32,456 nucleotides of DNA from an uncultured Mollicutes bacterium (lineage in GTDB: Bacteria > Bacillota_I > Bacilli_A > RFN20 > CAG-826): assembly GCA_946539555.1 (NCBI GenBank), contig CAMNHN010000006.1:1-32456 (forward strand). Reading direction: 5' to 3'. The notes under the pieces are model-generated. The model did not search any database and was not told where the DNA came from. It saw only the letters and a list, made by a program, of their open reading frames with translations. This document shows, piece by piece, positions 15,672 to 25,765 of the stretch. How positions within the stretch are numbered: position 1 is the stretch's first letter; every line of letters begins with the position of its first letter. The translations under genes were made by a program, and so were the position numbers.

Positions 15672-17486
15672 ATGAAATATAACCAGTCAAGAATTAGAAA
15701 TTTTAGCGTAATTGCACATATTGATCACGGTAAGTCTACGCTCTGTGATCGTATTTTGGAATTGACTAAAGCAGTAGAGCCTCGTGAGATGAAAGCTCAG
15801 CTTTTAGATTCTATGGATTTAGAACGTGAAAGAGGCATTACGATTAAGCTAAATGCAGTTACAGTAAGCTATACTGCACTTGATGGAAATGAATATATTT
15901 TGAACTTAATTGACACTCCTGGGCATGTAGATTTTACGTATGAAGTATCAAGATCTTTAGCCGCTTGTGAAGGTGCAGTATTAGTAGTTGATGCTACACA
16001 AGGAGTTGAAGCTCAAACACTTGCTAATATGTATTTAGCTGTTGATAATGATTTAACAATTGTCCCAGTAATTAATAAAATCGATCTTCCAAGTGCTTCA
16101 GTTAATATGGTTAAAGAAGAAATAACTACACGCATTGGACTTGATGGAGATGAATCAGTTCTTGTTAGTGCAAAAACTGGTGAAAATATAAGGGAAGTTT
16201 TAGAAAAAATAGTAACAACTATACCAGCTCCATCAGGAGATAATGACGCTCCTTTAAAAGCATTAATTTTTGATAGTTATTACGATAGTTATCGTGGAGT
16301 TGTTGTTTTAATAAGAATTAAAGAAGGCCACGTTAAAGTTGGCGACACAATACATTTTATGAAAACAAATTGTGACTTCTTAGTCACAGAACTTGGTTTA
16401 AGAACGCCAAAAGAAGTTCCTGTAGATGAACTTTATTGTGGCGAAGTCGGATATCTTTGTGCTCAAATTAAGGATATTCATGATGTTGGAGTAGGTGACA
16501 CAATCACTCTTAAAGAAAATCCAGCATTATTACCATTACCAGGTTATAGAAAAATCAATCCAATGGTTTATTGTGGTATTTATCCATCTGATAGTAAAAA
16601 ATATGAAGATTTAAAGGATGCATTAGGCAAATTATCGCTTAATGATGCATCTTTAAAGCGGGAAGCTGAAACATCTCAAGCTTTAGGATTTGGTTTTAGA
16701 TGTGGTTTTTTAGGCTTACTTCATATGGATGTAATTCAAGAAAGATTAGAACGTGAATTTGATTTAGATCTCATTTTAACAGCACCAAGTGTTATTTATA
16801 AAATTTATTTAACTGATGGAAGCATTATAATGCTTGATAATCCAAGCAAAATGCCTGAGCCAACATTAATAAAGAAAATAGAAGAACCATATGTTACAGC
16901 TCAAATTATGACTCCTAAAGACTATTTGGGCGATATTATGGAACTTTGTAGAGAGAAAAGAGGAATTCATAAAAATCTAGAATATTTCGATGATACTCGT
17001 ATGATTTTGACTTATGACATTCCTTTAAATGAAATAATTTTTAACTTTTTTGATAAATTGAAATCTTATACAAAAGGCTATGCAAGTTTCGATTATGAAT
17101 TAGCAGATTATAGAGAAAGTAATCTTGCTAAGATGGATATATTACTTAATGGTCATCCTGTTGACGCTCTTTCGAGCATTGTTTATAAACCATCTGCATT
17201 TAATAAAGGACAAAAAATTGTTTCTAAGCTTAAAACAGTTATTCCTAGACAGCAATTCGAAATTCCCGTTCAAGCAGCTATAAATGGAAAGGTTATAGCT
17301 AGATGTGATATTAAAGCAGTGAGAAAAGATGTTCTTGCTAAGTGTTATGGCGGAGATATCACAAGAAAAAAGAAACTTTTAGAGAAACAAAAAGAAGGAA
17401 AGAAGAGAATGAAATCTATAGGAGCTGTTGACGTTCCACAAGAAGCATTTATGAGCATTCTTTCCATCGATGAAGACAATAATTAG
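15672..17486 (+). CDS. lepA: Elongation factor 4 (LepA), translational GTPase
   Basis: LepA is a ribosome-associated GTPase related to EF-G. The 604 residues match the family. The G domain shows [15 protein letters not shown] (G1), [10 protein letters not shown] (G2), DTPGHVDF (G3), NKIDLP (G4) and SAKTG (G5). It is followed by domains II, III and V and the LepA-specific C-terminal domain with [25 protein letters not shown]. No Shine-Dalgarno precedes the ATG. An extended -10 ends 9 bases upstream, suggesting a nearly leaderless mRNA. It ends in TAG, the first unit of the downstream TAGTA array. In Bacillus lepA directly precedes hemW; here two extra genes intervene. Confidence 0.98.
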   Translation: MKYNQSRIRNFSVIAHIDHGKSTLCDRILELTKAVEPREMKAQLLDSMDLERERGITIKLNAVTVSYTALDGNEYILNLIDTPGHVDFTYEVSRSLAACEGAVLVVDATQGVEAQTLANMYLAVDNDLTIVPVINKIDLPSASVNMVKEEITTRIGLDGDESVLVSAKTGENIREVLEKIVTTIPAPSGDNDAPLKALIFDSYYDSYRGVVVLIRIKEGHVKVGDTIHFMKTNCDFLVTELGLRTPKEVPVDELYCGEVGYLCAQIKDIHDVGVGDTITLKENPALLPLPGYRKINPMVYCGIYPSDSKKYEDLKDALGKLSLNDASLKREAETSQALGFGFRCGFLGLLHMDVIQERLEREFDLDLILTAPSVIYKIYLTDGSIIMLDNPSKMPEPTLIKKIEEPYVTAQIMTPKDYLGDIMELCREKRGIHKNLEYFDDTRMILTYDIPLNEIIFNFFDKLKSYTKGYASFDYELADYRESNLAKMDILLNGHPVDALSSIVYKPSAFNKGQKIVSKLKTVIPRQQFEIPVQAAINGKVIARCDIKAVRKDVLAKCYGGDITRKKKLLEKQKEGKKRMKSIGAVDVPQEAFMSILSIDEDNN

Positions 17487-17518
17487 AAAATTAGTACTTT
17501 TCTAGTAGTTTTTTAGTA
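17484..17518 (+). repeat. Phased TAGTA array upstream of the Fic-like gene
   Basis: After the lepA stop TAG (17484), TAGTA occurs at 17492, 17503 and 17514, exactly 11 bp apart, each followed by a pyrimidine-rich or T-rich spacer. The opening AATTAGAAAATTAGTA nearly repeats the opening of the array behind mnmA. The last unit starts 13 bases before a -35-like TTTAAT. It is the same family as the arrays at 4144-4205 and 28889-28947. Confidence 0.72.
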
Positions 17519-17526
17519 ATTTTTTA

Positions 17527-17555
17527 TTTAATTCTAATGTTTAATACATTATAAT
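17527..17555 (+). promoter_or_regulatory. Promoter of the Fic-like gene
   Basis: -35-like TTTAAT (17527-17532), 17-bp spacer, -10 TATAAT (17550-17555). The predicted start near 17562 leaves a short leader with TGGAGGT (17565-17571). Confidence 0.65.
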
Positions 17556-17580
17556 TTTCTTATATGGAGGTTCGCGATTT

Positions 17581-19104
17581 ATGAGTAGCAATACAGAATT
17601 AGCAATCAAATTTAGTAACGAAATATACGCAACACAACAAGATGTAAAAACTGAACTTCGTACATCATTAATTGATGGTATTTGGAGCGGAATTCTTGAA
17701 TATAGAAGTAACTTTACTCAAGTTTTAACCTTGCCTCATATTACTGGAGTTAAATATTCAGTTTGTTTGACACCAAAAATCAGTGAAAGAGTTAATAATA
17801 TCGAAAGAAAAATTATGAAACTTTCAATGGCTTATTCAAAACTTTTAAGAAATGAAGCAAATGAATATTTTGATATTAAAAATAAAAGTGAAGTGCTTTC
17901 ATCGATTGCTAGAGCATATGGATTAAGTGTTGAACCAACTGTATTAACAACTATTTCAAAGAGTACAGGAATCTTATTACCTCCAAATTTAATGATTCTT
18001 GAAAAATATAATCGTTGTTTAAATGAAATTCAAAATAATTTCTTAAATGATATTGATGAAAATACATATGGTGAATTCTATACATATTTAATGGGAACTG
18101 ATGATTTGACTGAATATTATAGATCAAAAGAGACAGTTAAATATGCTCAATATCAAGTAAATCCTACATATATTGGTGTTCCTGTTAATGCAATTGAAAA
18201 ATCAATAGAACAACTCGTAAACTTCATTTCATATAGTGATGTAAATTTATTTGTTAAAGCTGTTTGTACGTTCTATTACACATATTATGTCAAACCTTTT
18301 GAAAGCTATAGTGAAGAAATTTCTATCTTAATGCTAAAGAAAGTTCTTGCAAATAATGGTTATGAAGGTGTTGTTGCAATGCTTAATTTTGAACAATTAT
18401 TAGAAGATAAAGCAAGTTTAGAAAAAGTAATTACAGAATGTCAACGCTCATTGGACTTAACATATTTAGTTGATTACGTCATGAAAAAAATCGAATATAT
18501 GTTTGATGATCTTAATGATGATATCGCCGTTTCTCAAAGAGAAGCAGTTAAAAAAGATATGTTCCAAGCAGATGTAGTTGAAAATCACGTTAAACCACAA
18601 CAAGTTCAACAAACAATTCAACCTCAACCAGTTGTTCAACCAAAAGTTGAAGAAAAACCTATTGTACAAGAATTTGTTCGTGAACCAGAGCCAAGTATAG
18701 ATCCTATCTTTACAGAAGAACCTGTAAAAGAGCCTCAACATGTAGAACCAGTTAAAGAAAATACATTTATAAGACCTGTTCAAAATACGATAACAGGCGC
18801 ACAAAATGTTAATTTTAATCAAAACATTGCTATTAGCGATGTTCCAACAGGATTAAGCGAAGAAGAGGCTGCTAAACTTGAAGTTCACCTTCTTGAAATG
18901 AATCCTAATTTATCTAGAGCTCAAGCATATTTCTATGCAAGACACTGCACAATTGGCATGAATTATACAATTGCTCAATTTAAAAAAGAAGTTGGTTGTG
19001 CATATGAAACTGCAAGAAGTAGTATGGATAATTTAGTCTTATTAGGATACTATAAGAAAGAGCCATATAAAAATAAGTTTATTTATATGCCTGTTAAAAA
19101 ATAG
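17581..19104 (+). CDS. Fic-fold protein with degenerate active-site motif and C-terminal winged helix
   Basis: This 507-residue cytosolic protein. Residues about 190-260 follow the Fic family pattern: a YIGVPVNAIEKSIEQLVNF segment, a helix, then a loop and a helix ending LMLKKVLANNGY. The loop that should read HPFxxGNGR is VKPFESYSEE (237-246), so the catalytic histidine is K238 and the nucleotide-binding GNGR is gone. AMP transfer is therefore unlikely. Residues about 340-405 are a Pro/Gln/Glu/Val-rich, probably disordered linker. Residues about 430-507 look like the winged helix common at Fic C-termini (YTIAQFKKEVGCAYETARSSM, then LVLLGYYKKE). TGGAGGT is the Shine-Dalgarno. It precedes a small membrane protein and interrupts the usual lepA-hemW order. 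The fold assignment is by pattern and its role is unknown; a binding or DNA-regulatory function is possible. Confidence 0.65.
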   Translation: MSSNTELAIKFSNEIYATQQDVKTELRTSLIDGIWSGILEYRSNFTQVLTLPHITGVKYSVCLTPKISERVNNIERKIMKLSMAYSKLLRNEANEYFDIKNKSEVLSSIARAYGLSVEPTVLTTISKSTGILLPPNLMILEKYNRCLNEIQNNFLNDIDENTYGEFYTYLMGTDDLTEYYRSKETVKYAQYQVNPTYIGVPVNAIEKSIEQLVNFISYSDVNLFVKAVCTFYYTYYVKPFESYSEEISILMLKKVLANNGYEGVVAMLNFEQLLEDKASLEKVITECQRSLDLTYLVDYVMKKIEYMFDDLNDDIAVSQREAVKKDMFQADVVENHVKPQQVQQTIQPQPVVQPKVEEKPIVQEFVREPEPSIDPIFTEEPVKEPQHVEPVKENTFIRPVQNTITGAQNVNFNQNIAISDVPTGLSEEEAAKLEVHLLEMNPNLSRAQAYFYARHCTIGMNYTIAQFKKEVGCAYETARSSMDNLVLLGYYKKEPYKNKFIYMPVKK

Positions 19105-19116
19105 AGGGAATTAATT

Positions 19117-19362
19117 ATGAAAGAATTTTTCTCAAATCCAGCAGTTTGGTTTGTATTAATAGTCTTAATGTTTGGTCTTTTGGCCTTAATAATCTTCTTA
19201 ATTAGAAAATTCTTCATTAATAAAAAGGAAGAAAAACCTGAAATTGATGAAGCAAAAATCGCTGAAGAAAGATTGAATAATATCCTTGAAACTGTTGAAG
19301 ATGAAAAGGATTTAAATCAATTTGAAGAATCGTCAAAGCAAGTTGAAGAAGACATTAAATAA
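19117..19362 (+). CDS. Small single-pass membrane protein with charged tail
   Basis: The 81-residue protein is not recognised. Residues about 10-32 form one hydrophobic helix (WFVLIVLMFGLLALIIFLI), followed by a basic stretch RKFFINKKEEK that suggests the tail is cytoplasmic. A glutamate-rich, heptad-like tail runs from about 42 to 81 and could form a coiled coil. GAGGGA lies about 8 bases before the ATG. It sits 12 bases after the Fic-like gene and 3 bases before hemW, so all three are probably co-transcribed. It could tether or partner the Fic-like protein, but that is only suggested by position. Confidence 0.8.
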   Translation: MKEFFSNPAVWFVLIVLMFGLLALIIFLIRKFFINKKEEKPEIDEAKIAEERLNNILETVEDEKDLNQFEESSKQVEEDIK

Positions 19363-19365
19363 ATC

Positions 19366-20469
19366 ATGCAACATATAGATTTTTCTGCAAAAAGTTTATA
19401 CGTTCATATTCCATTTTGTAAAAAGATATGTCCATATTGTGATTTTATTAAGGTTCTTGAAAATGATAAATTTATCGAACCTTATTTAAAAGAACTTTTA
19501 AAGGATATTTCTTTTTTTATTGAAAATAATTTTAAATTTAAAACCATATATATAGGTGGAGGCACACCATCAATTTTAAGTGTAAATTTTCTTGAACAAT
19601 TGTTATTAAATCTTAATAAAATTCTCGATAATGATGCTGAATTTACTATTGAGTGTAATCCTGAATCATTAACAGAAAATAAGCTAAAAATTTTTAAAAA
19701 ATATGGTGTAAATCGCATATCGATAGGCTTACAAACTTTTAATAAAAATTTATTAAAAATATTAGATAGAGATTTTGAAATTGATTATTTTGATTTAATA
19801 AAATTAGTTAAAAAATATATTAAAAATATAAATGTTGATTTTATTTATGGACTCCCAAATCAAACACTAGAGATTCTTAAAGAAGATCTAGATAATTTTA
19901 TTAAATTAGATATTAATCATGTTTCTTTATATTCTCTTCAAGTAGAAGAAAATACATTATTTTATAATTCAGGAATTAAAGAAATAGATAGTGATGAATC
20001 AGCTAAAATGTATAATTTCATCCTCGATTTTTTAAGAAAACACGGCTTTAATCGATACGAAGTTTCAAATTTTGCTAAAAAAGGTAATGAAAGTAAGCAT
20101 AATTTAACATATTGGAGAAACGAAAAATATTATGGAATTGGTGTTGGAGCTAGCGGCTATATAAATAATATTAGATATAGAAATTTAGGTAATTTATCTA
20201 AATATATAAAAGGATTAAGAGAAAAAGATGAAGAAATCTTAAATTTAGATGATGAAAGAAAATATTTTTTGATCACAAATTTAAGATTAGAAGAAGGTTT
20301 TGATATTGAAACCTATAATAAAAAATTCAAAAAAGATTTTTTAAATGATTATAAAAATGAAATTGAATTTTTGCTTTTAGCTAAAGCAATTGCAATCAAT
20401 AATAATTTGATTAAATGCACTGATTATGGTCTTTTAACGCTTAATTTAGTCTTAGAAAAATTCATATAA
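19366..20469 (+). CDS. hemW: Radical SAM heme chaperone HemW-like protein
   Basis: The 367-residue protein is the HemN-like radical SAM protein found between lepA and hrcA in Bacillus. C18, C22 and C25 in HIPFCKKICPYCDF form the iron-sulfur/SAM site. YIGGGTPS, ECNPESLT, RISIGLQTF and the YEVSNFAKKG and HNLTYWRNEKYYGIGVGAS segments complete the HemW pattern, and the C-terminal DYGLLTLN segment is present, so it is full length. HemW transfers heme to respiratory proteins in other bacteria. No heme biosynthesis gene is in the window, so the client here is unclear. There is no Shine-Dalgarno before the ATG, 3 bases after the preceding gene. Confidence 0.92.
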   Translation: MQHIDFSAKSLYVHIPFCKKICPYCDFIKVLENDKFIEPYLKELLKDISFFIENNFKFKTIYIGGGTPSILSVNFLEQLLLNLNKILDNDAEFTIECNPESLTENKLKIFKKYGVNRISIGLQTFNKNLLKILDRDFEIDYFDLIKLVKKYIKNINVDFIYGLPNQTLEILKEDLDNFIKLDINHVSLYSLQVEENTLFYNSGIKEIDSDESAKMYNFILDFLRKHGFNRYEVSNFAKKGNESKHNLTYWRNEKYYGIGVGASGYINNIRYRNLGNLSKYIKGLREKDEEILNLDDERKYFLITNLRLEEGFDIETYNKKFKKDFLNDYKNEIEFLLLAKAIAINNNLIKCTDYGLLTLNLVLEKFI

Positions 20470-20507
20470 ATAGATTTAAATAGAATATTTAACTTTTTTA
20501 AAATTTT

Positions 20508-20534
20508 TTAGCACTTTTTTATTGACAGTGCTAA
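20508..20534 (+). promoter_or_regulatory. CIRCE operator 1
   Basis: TTAGCACTT (20508-20516), N9, CAGTGCTAA (20526-20534). This is the HrcA-binding inverted repeat with one departure per arm from TTAGCACTC-N9-GAGTGCTAA. It overlaps the -35 box. Confidence 0.93.
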
Positions 20535-20549
20535 TTTTATGTCTATAAT
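20522..20549 (+). promoter_or_regulatory. Heat-shock operon promoter
   Basis: -35 TTGACA (20522-20527), 16-bp spacer, -10 TATAAT (20544-20549). Both hexamers are perfect consensus, sandwiched between two CIRCE operators, so the promoter is strong but HrcA-repressed. Confidence 0.93.
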
Positions 20550-20553
20550 GTAG

Positions 20554-20580
20554 TTAGCACTTAAAAAAACAGAGTGCTAG
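20554..20580 (+). promoter_or_regulatory. CIRCE operator 2
   Basis: TTAGCACTT (20554-20562), N9, GAGTGCTAG (20572-20580). It spans the expected transcription start and ends just before the hrcA Shine-Dalgarno, so it would also form a hairpin at the mRNA 5' end. Confidence 0.92.
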
Positions 20581-20592
20581 AAAGGACTAAAG

Positions 20593-21630
20593 ATGTCTCT
20601 TACAAGAAAAGATAGAATATTAAAGTTAATTGTAGAAGATTTCATTCAGACAGCTCAACCTGTCGGAAGTCATTATCTTCTTGATAAATATAATCTTAAT
20701 GTTTCTAGTGCAACTATTCGTAACGAAATGAATCAGCTTGAAAAAGAAGGATTGCTTGAAAAAACTCACACATCAAGTGGTCGTATCCCATCAACTAAAG
20801 GTTACAAATATTACATCGAACATCTTCGTGAAAAAAGAGTAGATGACAAGATTAAAAACGAGTTAAAGACCATTTTTGATTCATCATCCTCAGTTGAAGA
20901 CATTTTAGGAAAAAGTTGTGAAGTTTTGAGTAACATGACCAATCTAGCAAGCGCTGTTTTAGGACCAGGTGCTAGAGATGAAAGACTTGTTAATGTTCAA
21001 ATCGTTCCTCTAAATAATAAAACTTGCACAGCAATCTTTATTACAGATAAAGGATATGTTGAAAACAAAACCTTTGTTCTAAATGAAGAAACAAGTGTTC
21101 AAGATTTAAAAAAATGTATTGAAATCTTAAATAGTAGATTAGCAGGAACAAAAATTAACGAACTTGTTGATAAACTTGAAGTCATTAAACCAGTTCTTTC
21201 AGATTACATGACAAATTATGCTTATGTATATAATGTCTTGCTTAATACATTCTATGAATTCTCTAAAGGTAGAAGTGAATTCTACGGAAAAGAAAAATTA
21301 TTGAATCAACCAGAATTTGAAAGTGATGCAAGCGAATTAAAGAAGTTGTTTGAATTATTTGAAAATCCTGATTATATCGCTGAAATGCTTGATAAAAAAG
21401 ATTCAAATTTATTAATTGGTGATTTTGATAGCAATTATGACGATGTTAGCGTTATTTCTCACACAATTAGTGTTGATGGAAGTGATTTAGGAAAAATTGC
21501 TATCGTTGGTCCACGTAGAATGGATTATGAAAAAGTTATGAATAACCTTGATTATGTTGCTCAACAAATTATTGAACATTTAAGCAAGGCAAAAGTTAGA
21601 GATGAGGTTTCTAAAGATGAAAAAGAATGA
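20593..21630 (+). CDS. hrcA: Heat-inducible transcription repressor HrcA
   Basis: HrcA represses the chaperone operon by binding CIRCE. The 345-residue protein begins with a winged helix (about 1-75) containing VGSHYLLDKYNLNVSSATIRNEMNQLEKEGLLEKTHTSSGRIPSTKGY split over the usual positions. A GAF-like dimerisation domain follows, with LGPGARDERLVNVQIVPL, and near the end the AIVGPRRMDYEKVM segment. GAAAGGA lies before the ATG. Two CIRCE operators in its own promoter imply autoregulation. It overlaps grpE by 14 bases. Confidence 0.98.
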   Translation: MSLTRKDRILKLIVEDFIQTAQPVGSHYLLDKYNLNVSSATIRNEMNQLEKEGLLEKTHTSSGRIPSTKGYKYYIEHLREKRVDDKIKNELKTIFDSSSSVEDILGKSCEVLSNMTNLASAVLGPGARDERLVNVQIVPLNNKTCTAIFITDKGYVENKTFVLNEETSVQDLKKCIEILNSRLAGTKINELVDKLEVIKPVLSDYMTNYAYVYNVLLNTFYEFSKGRSEFYGKEKLLNQPEFESDASELKKLFELFENPDYIAEMLDKKDSNLLIGDFDSNYDDVSVISHTISVDGSDLGKIAIVGPRRMDYEKVMNNLDYVAQQIIEHLSKAKVRDEVSKDEKE

Positions 21631-22171
21631 AGAAAAAAATGAAGAAAAGGTAGAAGAAACTTCCGAGTTAGAAGAAAAATTAGTTAAAGCAAATGCTGAC
21701 ATGGAATATTGGAAAAACCAATATTACAAAGCATATGCAGACATGGCTAATTTAAGAAAAGAAATTGAGCGTGATCATCGAGAAGCTATCAAATATAGAC
21801 TTGAAGATTTCGCAGATAGTTTACTTGGAGTTCTTGATGCCTTCGATATCGCATTTAAAACTCAACCTACAAACCCAGAAACAGCTAACTATTTAAGAGG
21901 ATTCGAATTCGTTTATAAACAATTGTTGCAAGTCCTTGAAAACGAAGGAATTAATACAATTGAACCAATAGTTGGCACAAAATTTGATGAAACTACAATG
22001 CATGCTGTTGGGACAGTTGAAGACGAAGGCGAAGAAGGAATTATAAAAGAAGTCCAATTAAAGGGTTATAAGTTATATGATCATTTAATTAGAGCTTCAA
22101 TGGTAATTGTTACTAAAAAACCAGAAGTAAAAGAAGAAAATGTTGATAATAATCAACAAAAATCTGAATAA
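21617..22171 (+). CDS. grpE: Nucleotide exchange factor GrpE
   Basis: GrpE drives ADP release from DnaK. From ATG 21617 the 184-residue product has an acidic N-terminus, a long coiled coil with YKAYADMANLRKEIERDHREAIKY, and the C-terminal beta domain ending FDETTMHAVGTVEDEGEEGIIKEVQLKGYKL and RASMVIV. The start at 21617 is preferred over the in-frame ATG at 21602 because GAGGT (21604-21608) gives proper spacing only to 21617. It overlaps hrcA by 14 bases and precedes dnaK by 27. Confidence 0.96.
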   Translation: MKKNEEKNEEKVEETSELEEKLVKANADMEYWKNQYYKAYADMANLRKEIERDHREAIKYRLEDFADSLLGVLDAFDIAFKTQPTNPETANYLRGFEFVYKQLLQVLENEGINTIEPIVGTKFDETTMHAVGTVEDEGEEGIIKEVQLKGYKLYDHLIRASMVIVTKKPEVKEENVDNNQQKSE

Positions 22172-22195
22172 ATTAATCTAAACAGGAGGATTTAA

Positions 22196-24058
<1,863 letters not shown>

Positions 24059-24076
24059 ATTTAACTAAACGATATT

Positions 24077-24102
24077 AGGGAAGCTGTTAAATCAGCCTCC
24101 CT
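24077..24102 (+). other. Hairpin between dnaK and dnaJ
   Basis: AGGGAAGCTG (24077-24086) pairs with CAGCCTCCCT (24093-24102) with one internal A-C mismatch and a 6-nt loop. Only a few T residues follow, so it may attenuate dnaJ transcription or protect the dnaK mRNA 3' end rather than fully terminate. Confidence 0.55.
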
Positions 24103-24127
24103 TTAAGTTATAAAGGAGATTGCGATT

Positions 24128-25279
24128 ATGGCAAATAAACGCGATTATTATGAGGTTTTAGGCGTTGCTAAGACAGCAAGTCAAGACGAAATTAAGAAAG
24201 CTTATAGACAACTTGCTAAAAAATATCACCCAGATAATAAAGAGACTGGAGATGCTGAAAAATTTAAAGAATGTACTGAAGCATTCTCTGTTTTAAGCGA
24301 TGAACAAAAGCGTAAAACTTATGATCAATTTGGTCATGCTGCTTTCGATCAAAATAGTGGTGGTGCAAATCCATTTAGTGGAAGCGGATTTGAAGGATTT
24401 AACTTCAATGGTGGTGACTTTGGCGATCTAAATGATATTTTAAACCGTATGTTTGGTGGCGCATTTGGATTTGGTGGTTCTTCTAGACGTAGTTCTGGAG
24501 GCGCATATCGTGGTAGTGATACTTTAATGAGAATTAAAATTAACTTCATGGATGCAATTAATGGAACTACAGTTTCCATTCCTTTAACTTACGATGAAAA
24601 ATGTGCTTCTTGTAAAGGAACTGGTGCATTAAACGGAACAGAATATGAAAAATGTTCATATTGCGGTGGTTCAGGAAGAGTTGTAACTCAACAAAGATCA
24701 ATTTTTGGTCCAATTACAACTGAATCTTCATGCCCTACATGTGGTGGAACAGGTAAAAGAATTAAAACCAATTGTCCTGATTGTAATGGCAAAGGCTATA
24801 AGAGAATTAAAAAGAATATTGAAGTCAAAATTCCTGCAGGTATTCAATCTGGCCAACAAATCAGAGTTTCAGGAAAAGGTGAAAGAGGCGTAAATGGTGG
24901 TGACAATGGTGATTTATACTTAGAAGTCGTCGTTGCAAAACATAATAGCTTCGAACGTGAAGGTAACAATATTCATATTGAAATTCCAGTAGATTTTGTC
25001 GATGCATGTTTAGGCGCAACATTAAAAGTTCCTACAGTTTATGGTGAAGAAGATCTCAAAGTTCCTGCTGGCACTCAACCAAATGATGTTTTAGTCATTA
25101 AGAATAAAGGTGTTAAGGATTTAAGAGGAAATGGATATGGTGATGAATACGTTCATATCAATATAAAAATCCCTACACATTTGAATAAAGAGCAAAAGAA
25201 AGCTCTCGAAGATTATAAATCTTCAATTAAAAGCGGTGAAAGTTGGTTTGAAAAATTCAAAAAAGCCTTCAAAAAGTAA
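24128..25279 (+). CDS. dnaJ: Chaperone protein DnaJ (Hsp40)
   Basis: DnaJ stimulates DnaK ATPase and delivers substrates. The 383-residue type I protein has the J domain (1-70) with H34-P35-D36, a Gly/Phe-rich region (about 75-125), four CxxCxGxG zinc-binding repeats between about 159 and 222, and two C-terminal substrate-binding domains with [28 protein letters not shown] precedes the ATG. It lies 69 bases after dnaK, with a weak hairpin between, and should share the CIRCE-controlled transcript. Confidence 0.99.
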   Translation: MANKRDYYEVLGVAKTASQDEIKKAYRQLAKKYHPDNKETGDAEKFKECTEAFSVLSDEQKRKTYDQFGHAAFDQNSGGANPFSGSGFEGFNFNGGDFGDLNDILNRMFGGAFGFGGSSRRSSGGAYRGSDTLMRIKINFMDAINGTTVSIPLTYDEKCASCKGTGALNGTEYEKCSYCGGSGRVVTQQRSIFGPITTESSCPTCGGTGKRIKTNCPDCNGKGYKRIKKNIEVKIPAGIQSGQQIRVSGKGERGVNGGDNGDLYLEVVVAKHNSFEREGNNIHIEIPVDFVDACLGATLKVPTVYGEEDLKVPAGTQPNDVLVIKNKGVKDLRGNGYGDEYVHINIKIPTHLNKEQKKALEDYKSSIKSGESWFEKFKKAFKK

Positions 25280-25316
25280 ATAAAAGTATTATATTTATAT
25301 CAAAGAGGAAATTAAG

Positions 25317-25763
25317 ATGCCTAAATGTAAATTTTGCGGAGAAAGTATTACAAAGTTTGACAAAGACATTTGTCCTTTTTGTGGCGAAAAGAAACCTTTG
25401 GAAGGTGTTCAAAACGAAACAATTGATATTACTCAATTTATAGAAACACTTCCTGAAGATGATAAACATTTAAAATTTAAGCAACACAAGAAAATTGTAA
25501 ACATTTTACTTTGTATGTTTCTTGGATATTTCTCAGCTGATTTATTTTATATCGGATTTAAAAAGATTGGCTTAATCAGATTAGCTATTAACGGTTCTAT
25601 GCATGCAATTGCTTTCTTAGCACTTTATTTTATAGGAAAAGTTGATTTAATTTGGTCGATTCTATTCCCATTTTTTGGAGTTTTTGCTGTATATTTTATA
25701 AATGCGATTATTTTGATTTTCACAAAAGACAGAAAAGACGCAAACGGAGTTTTACTTAAATAA
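25317..25763 (+). CDS. Zinc-ribbon and TM2-domain membrane protein
   Basis: The 148-residue protein has an N-terminal zinc ribbon with two CxxC pairs (C4/C7 and C19/C22), a short acidic linker and three C-terminal hydrophobic segments from about residue 61. The first two resemble the TM2 domain pattern: a basic residue cluster, then a helix with LGYFSADLFYIGFKKIGLIRL. The family has no assigned biochemical function. AGAGGAA is the Shine-Dalgarno. It occupies the position where Bacillus has prmA, between dnaJ and rsmE, and lies 37 bases after dnaJ, so it may be partly under heat-shock control. TM2 assignment is by pattern. Confidence 0.8.
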   Translation: MPKCKFCGESITKFDKDICPFCGEKKPLEGVQNETIDITQFIETLPEDDKHLKFKQHKKIVNILLCMFLGYFSADLFYIGFKKIGLIRLAINGSMHAIAFLALYFIGKVDLIWSILFPFFGVFAVYFINAIILIFTKDRKDANGVLLK

Positions 25764-25765
25764 AT

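Noticed and set aside
18466-18822. 118-residue minus-strand open frame opposite the Fic-like gene
   Set aside because: It is the mirror of the low-complexity Pro/Gln/Glu linker, has a Phe/Trp/Asn-rich composition and no ribosome site; the plus-strand gene explains the region.
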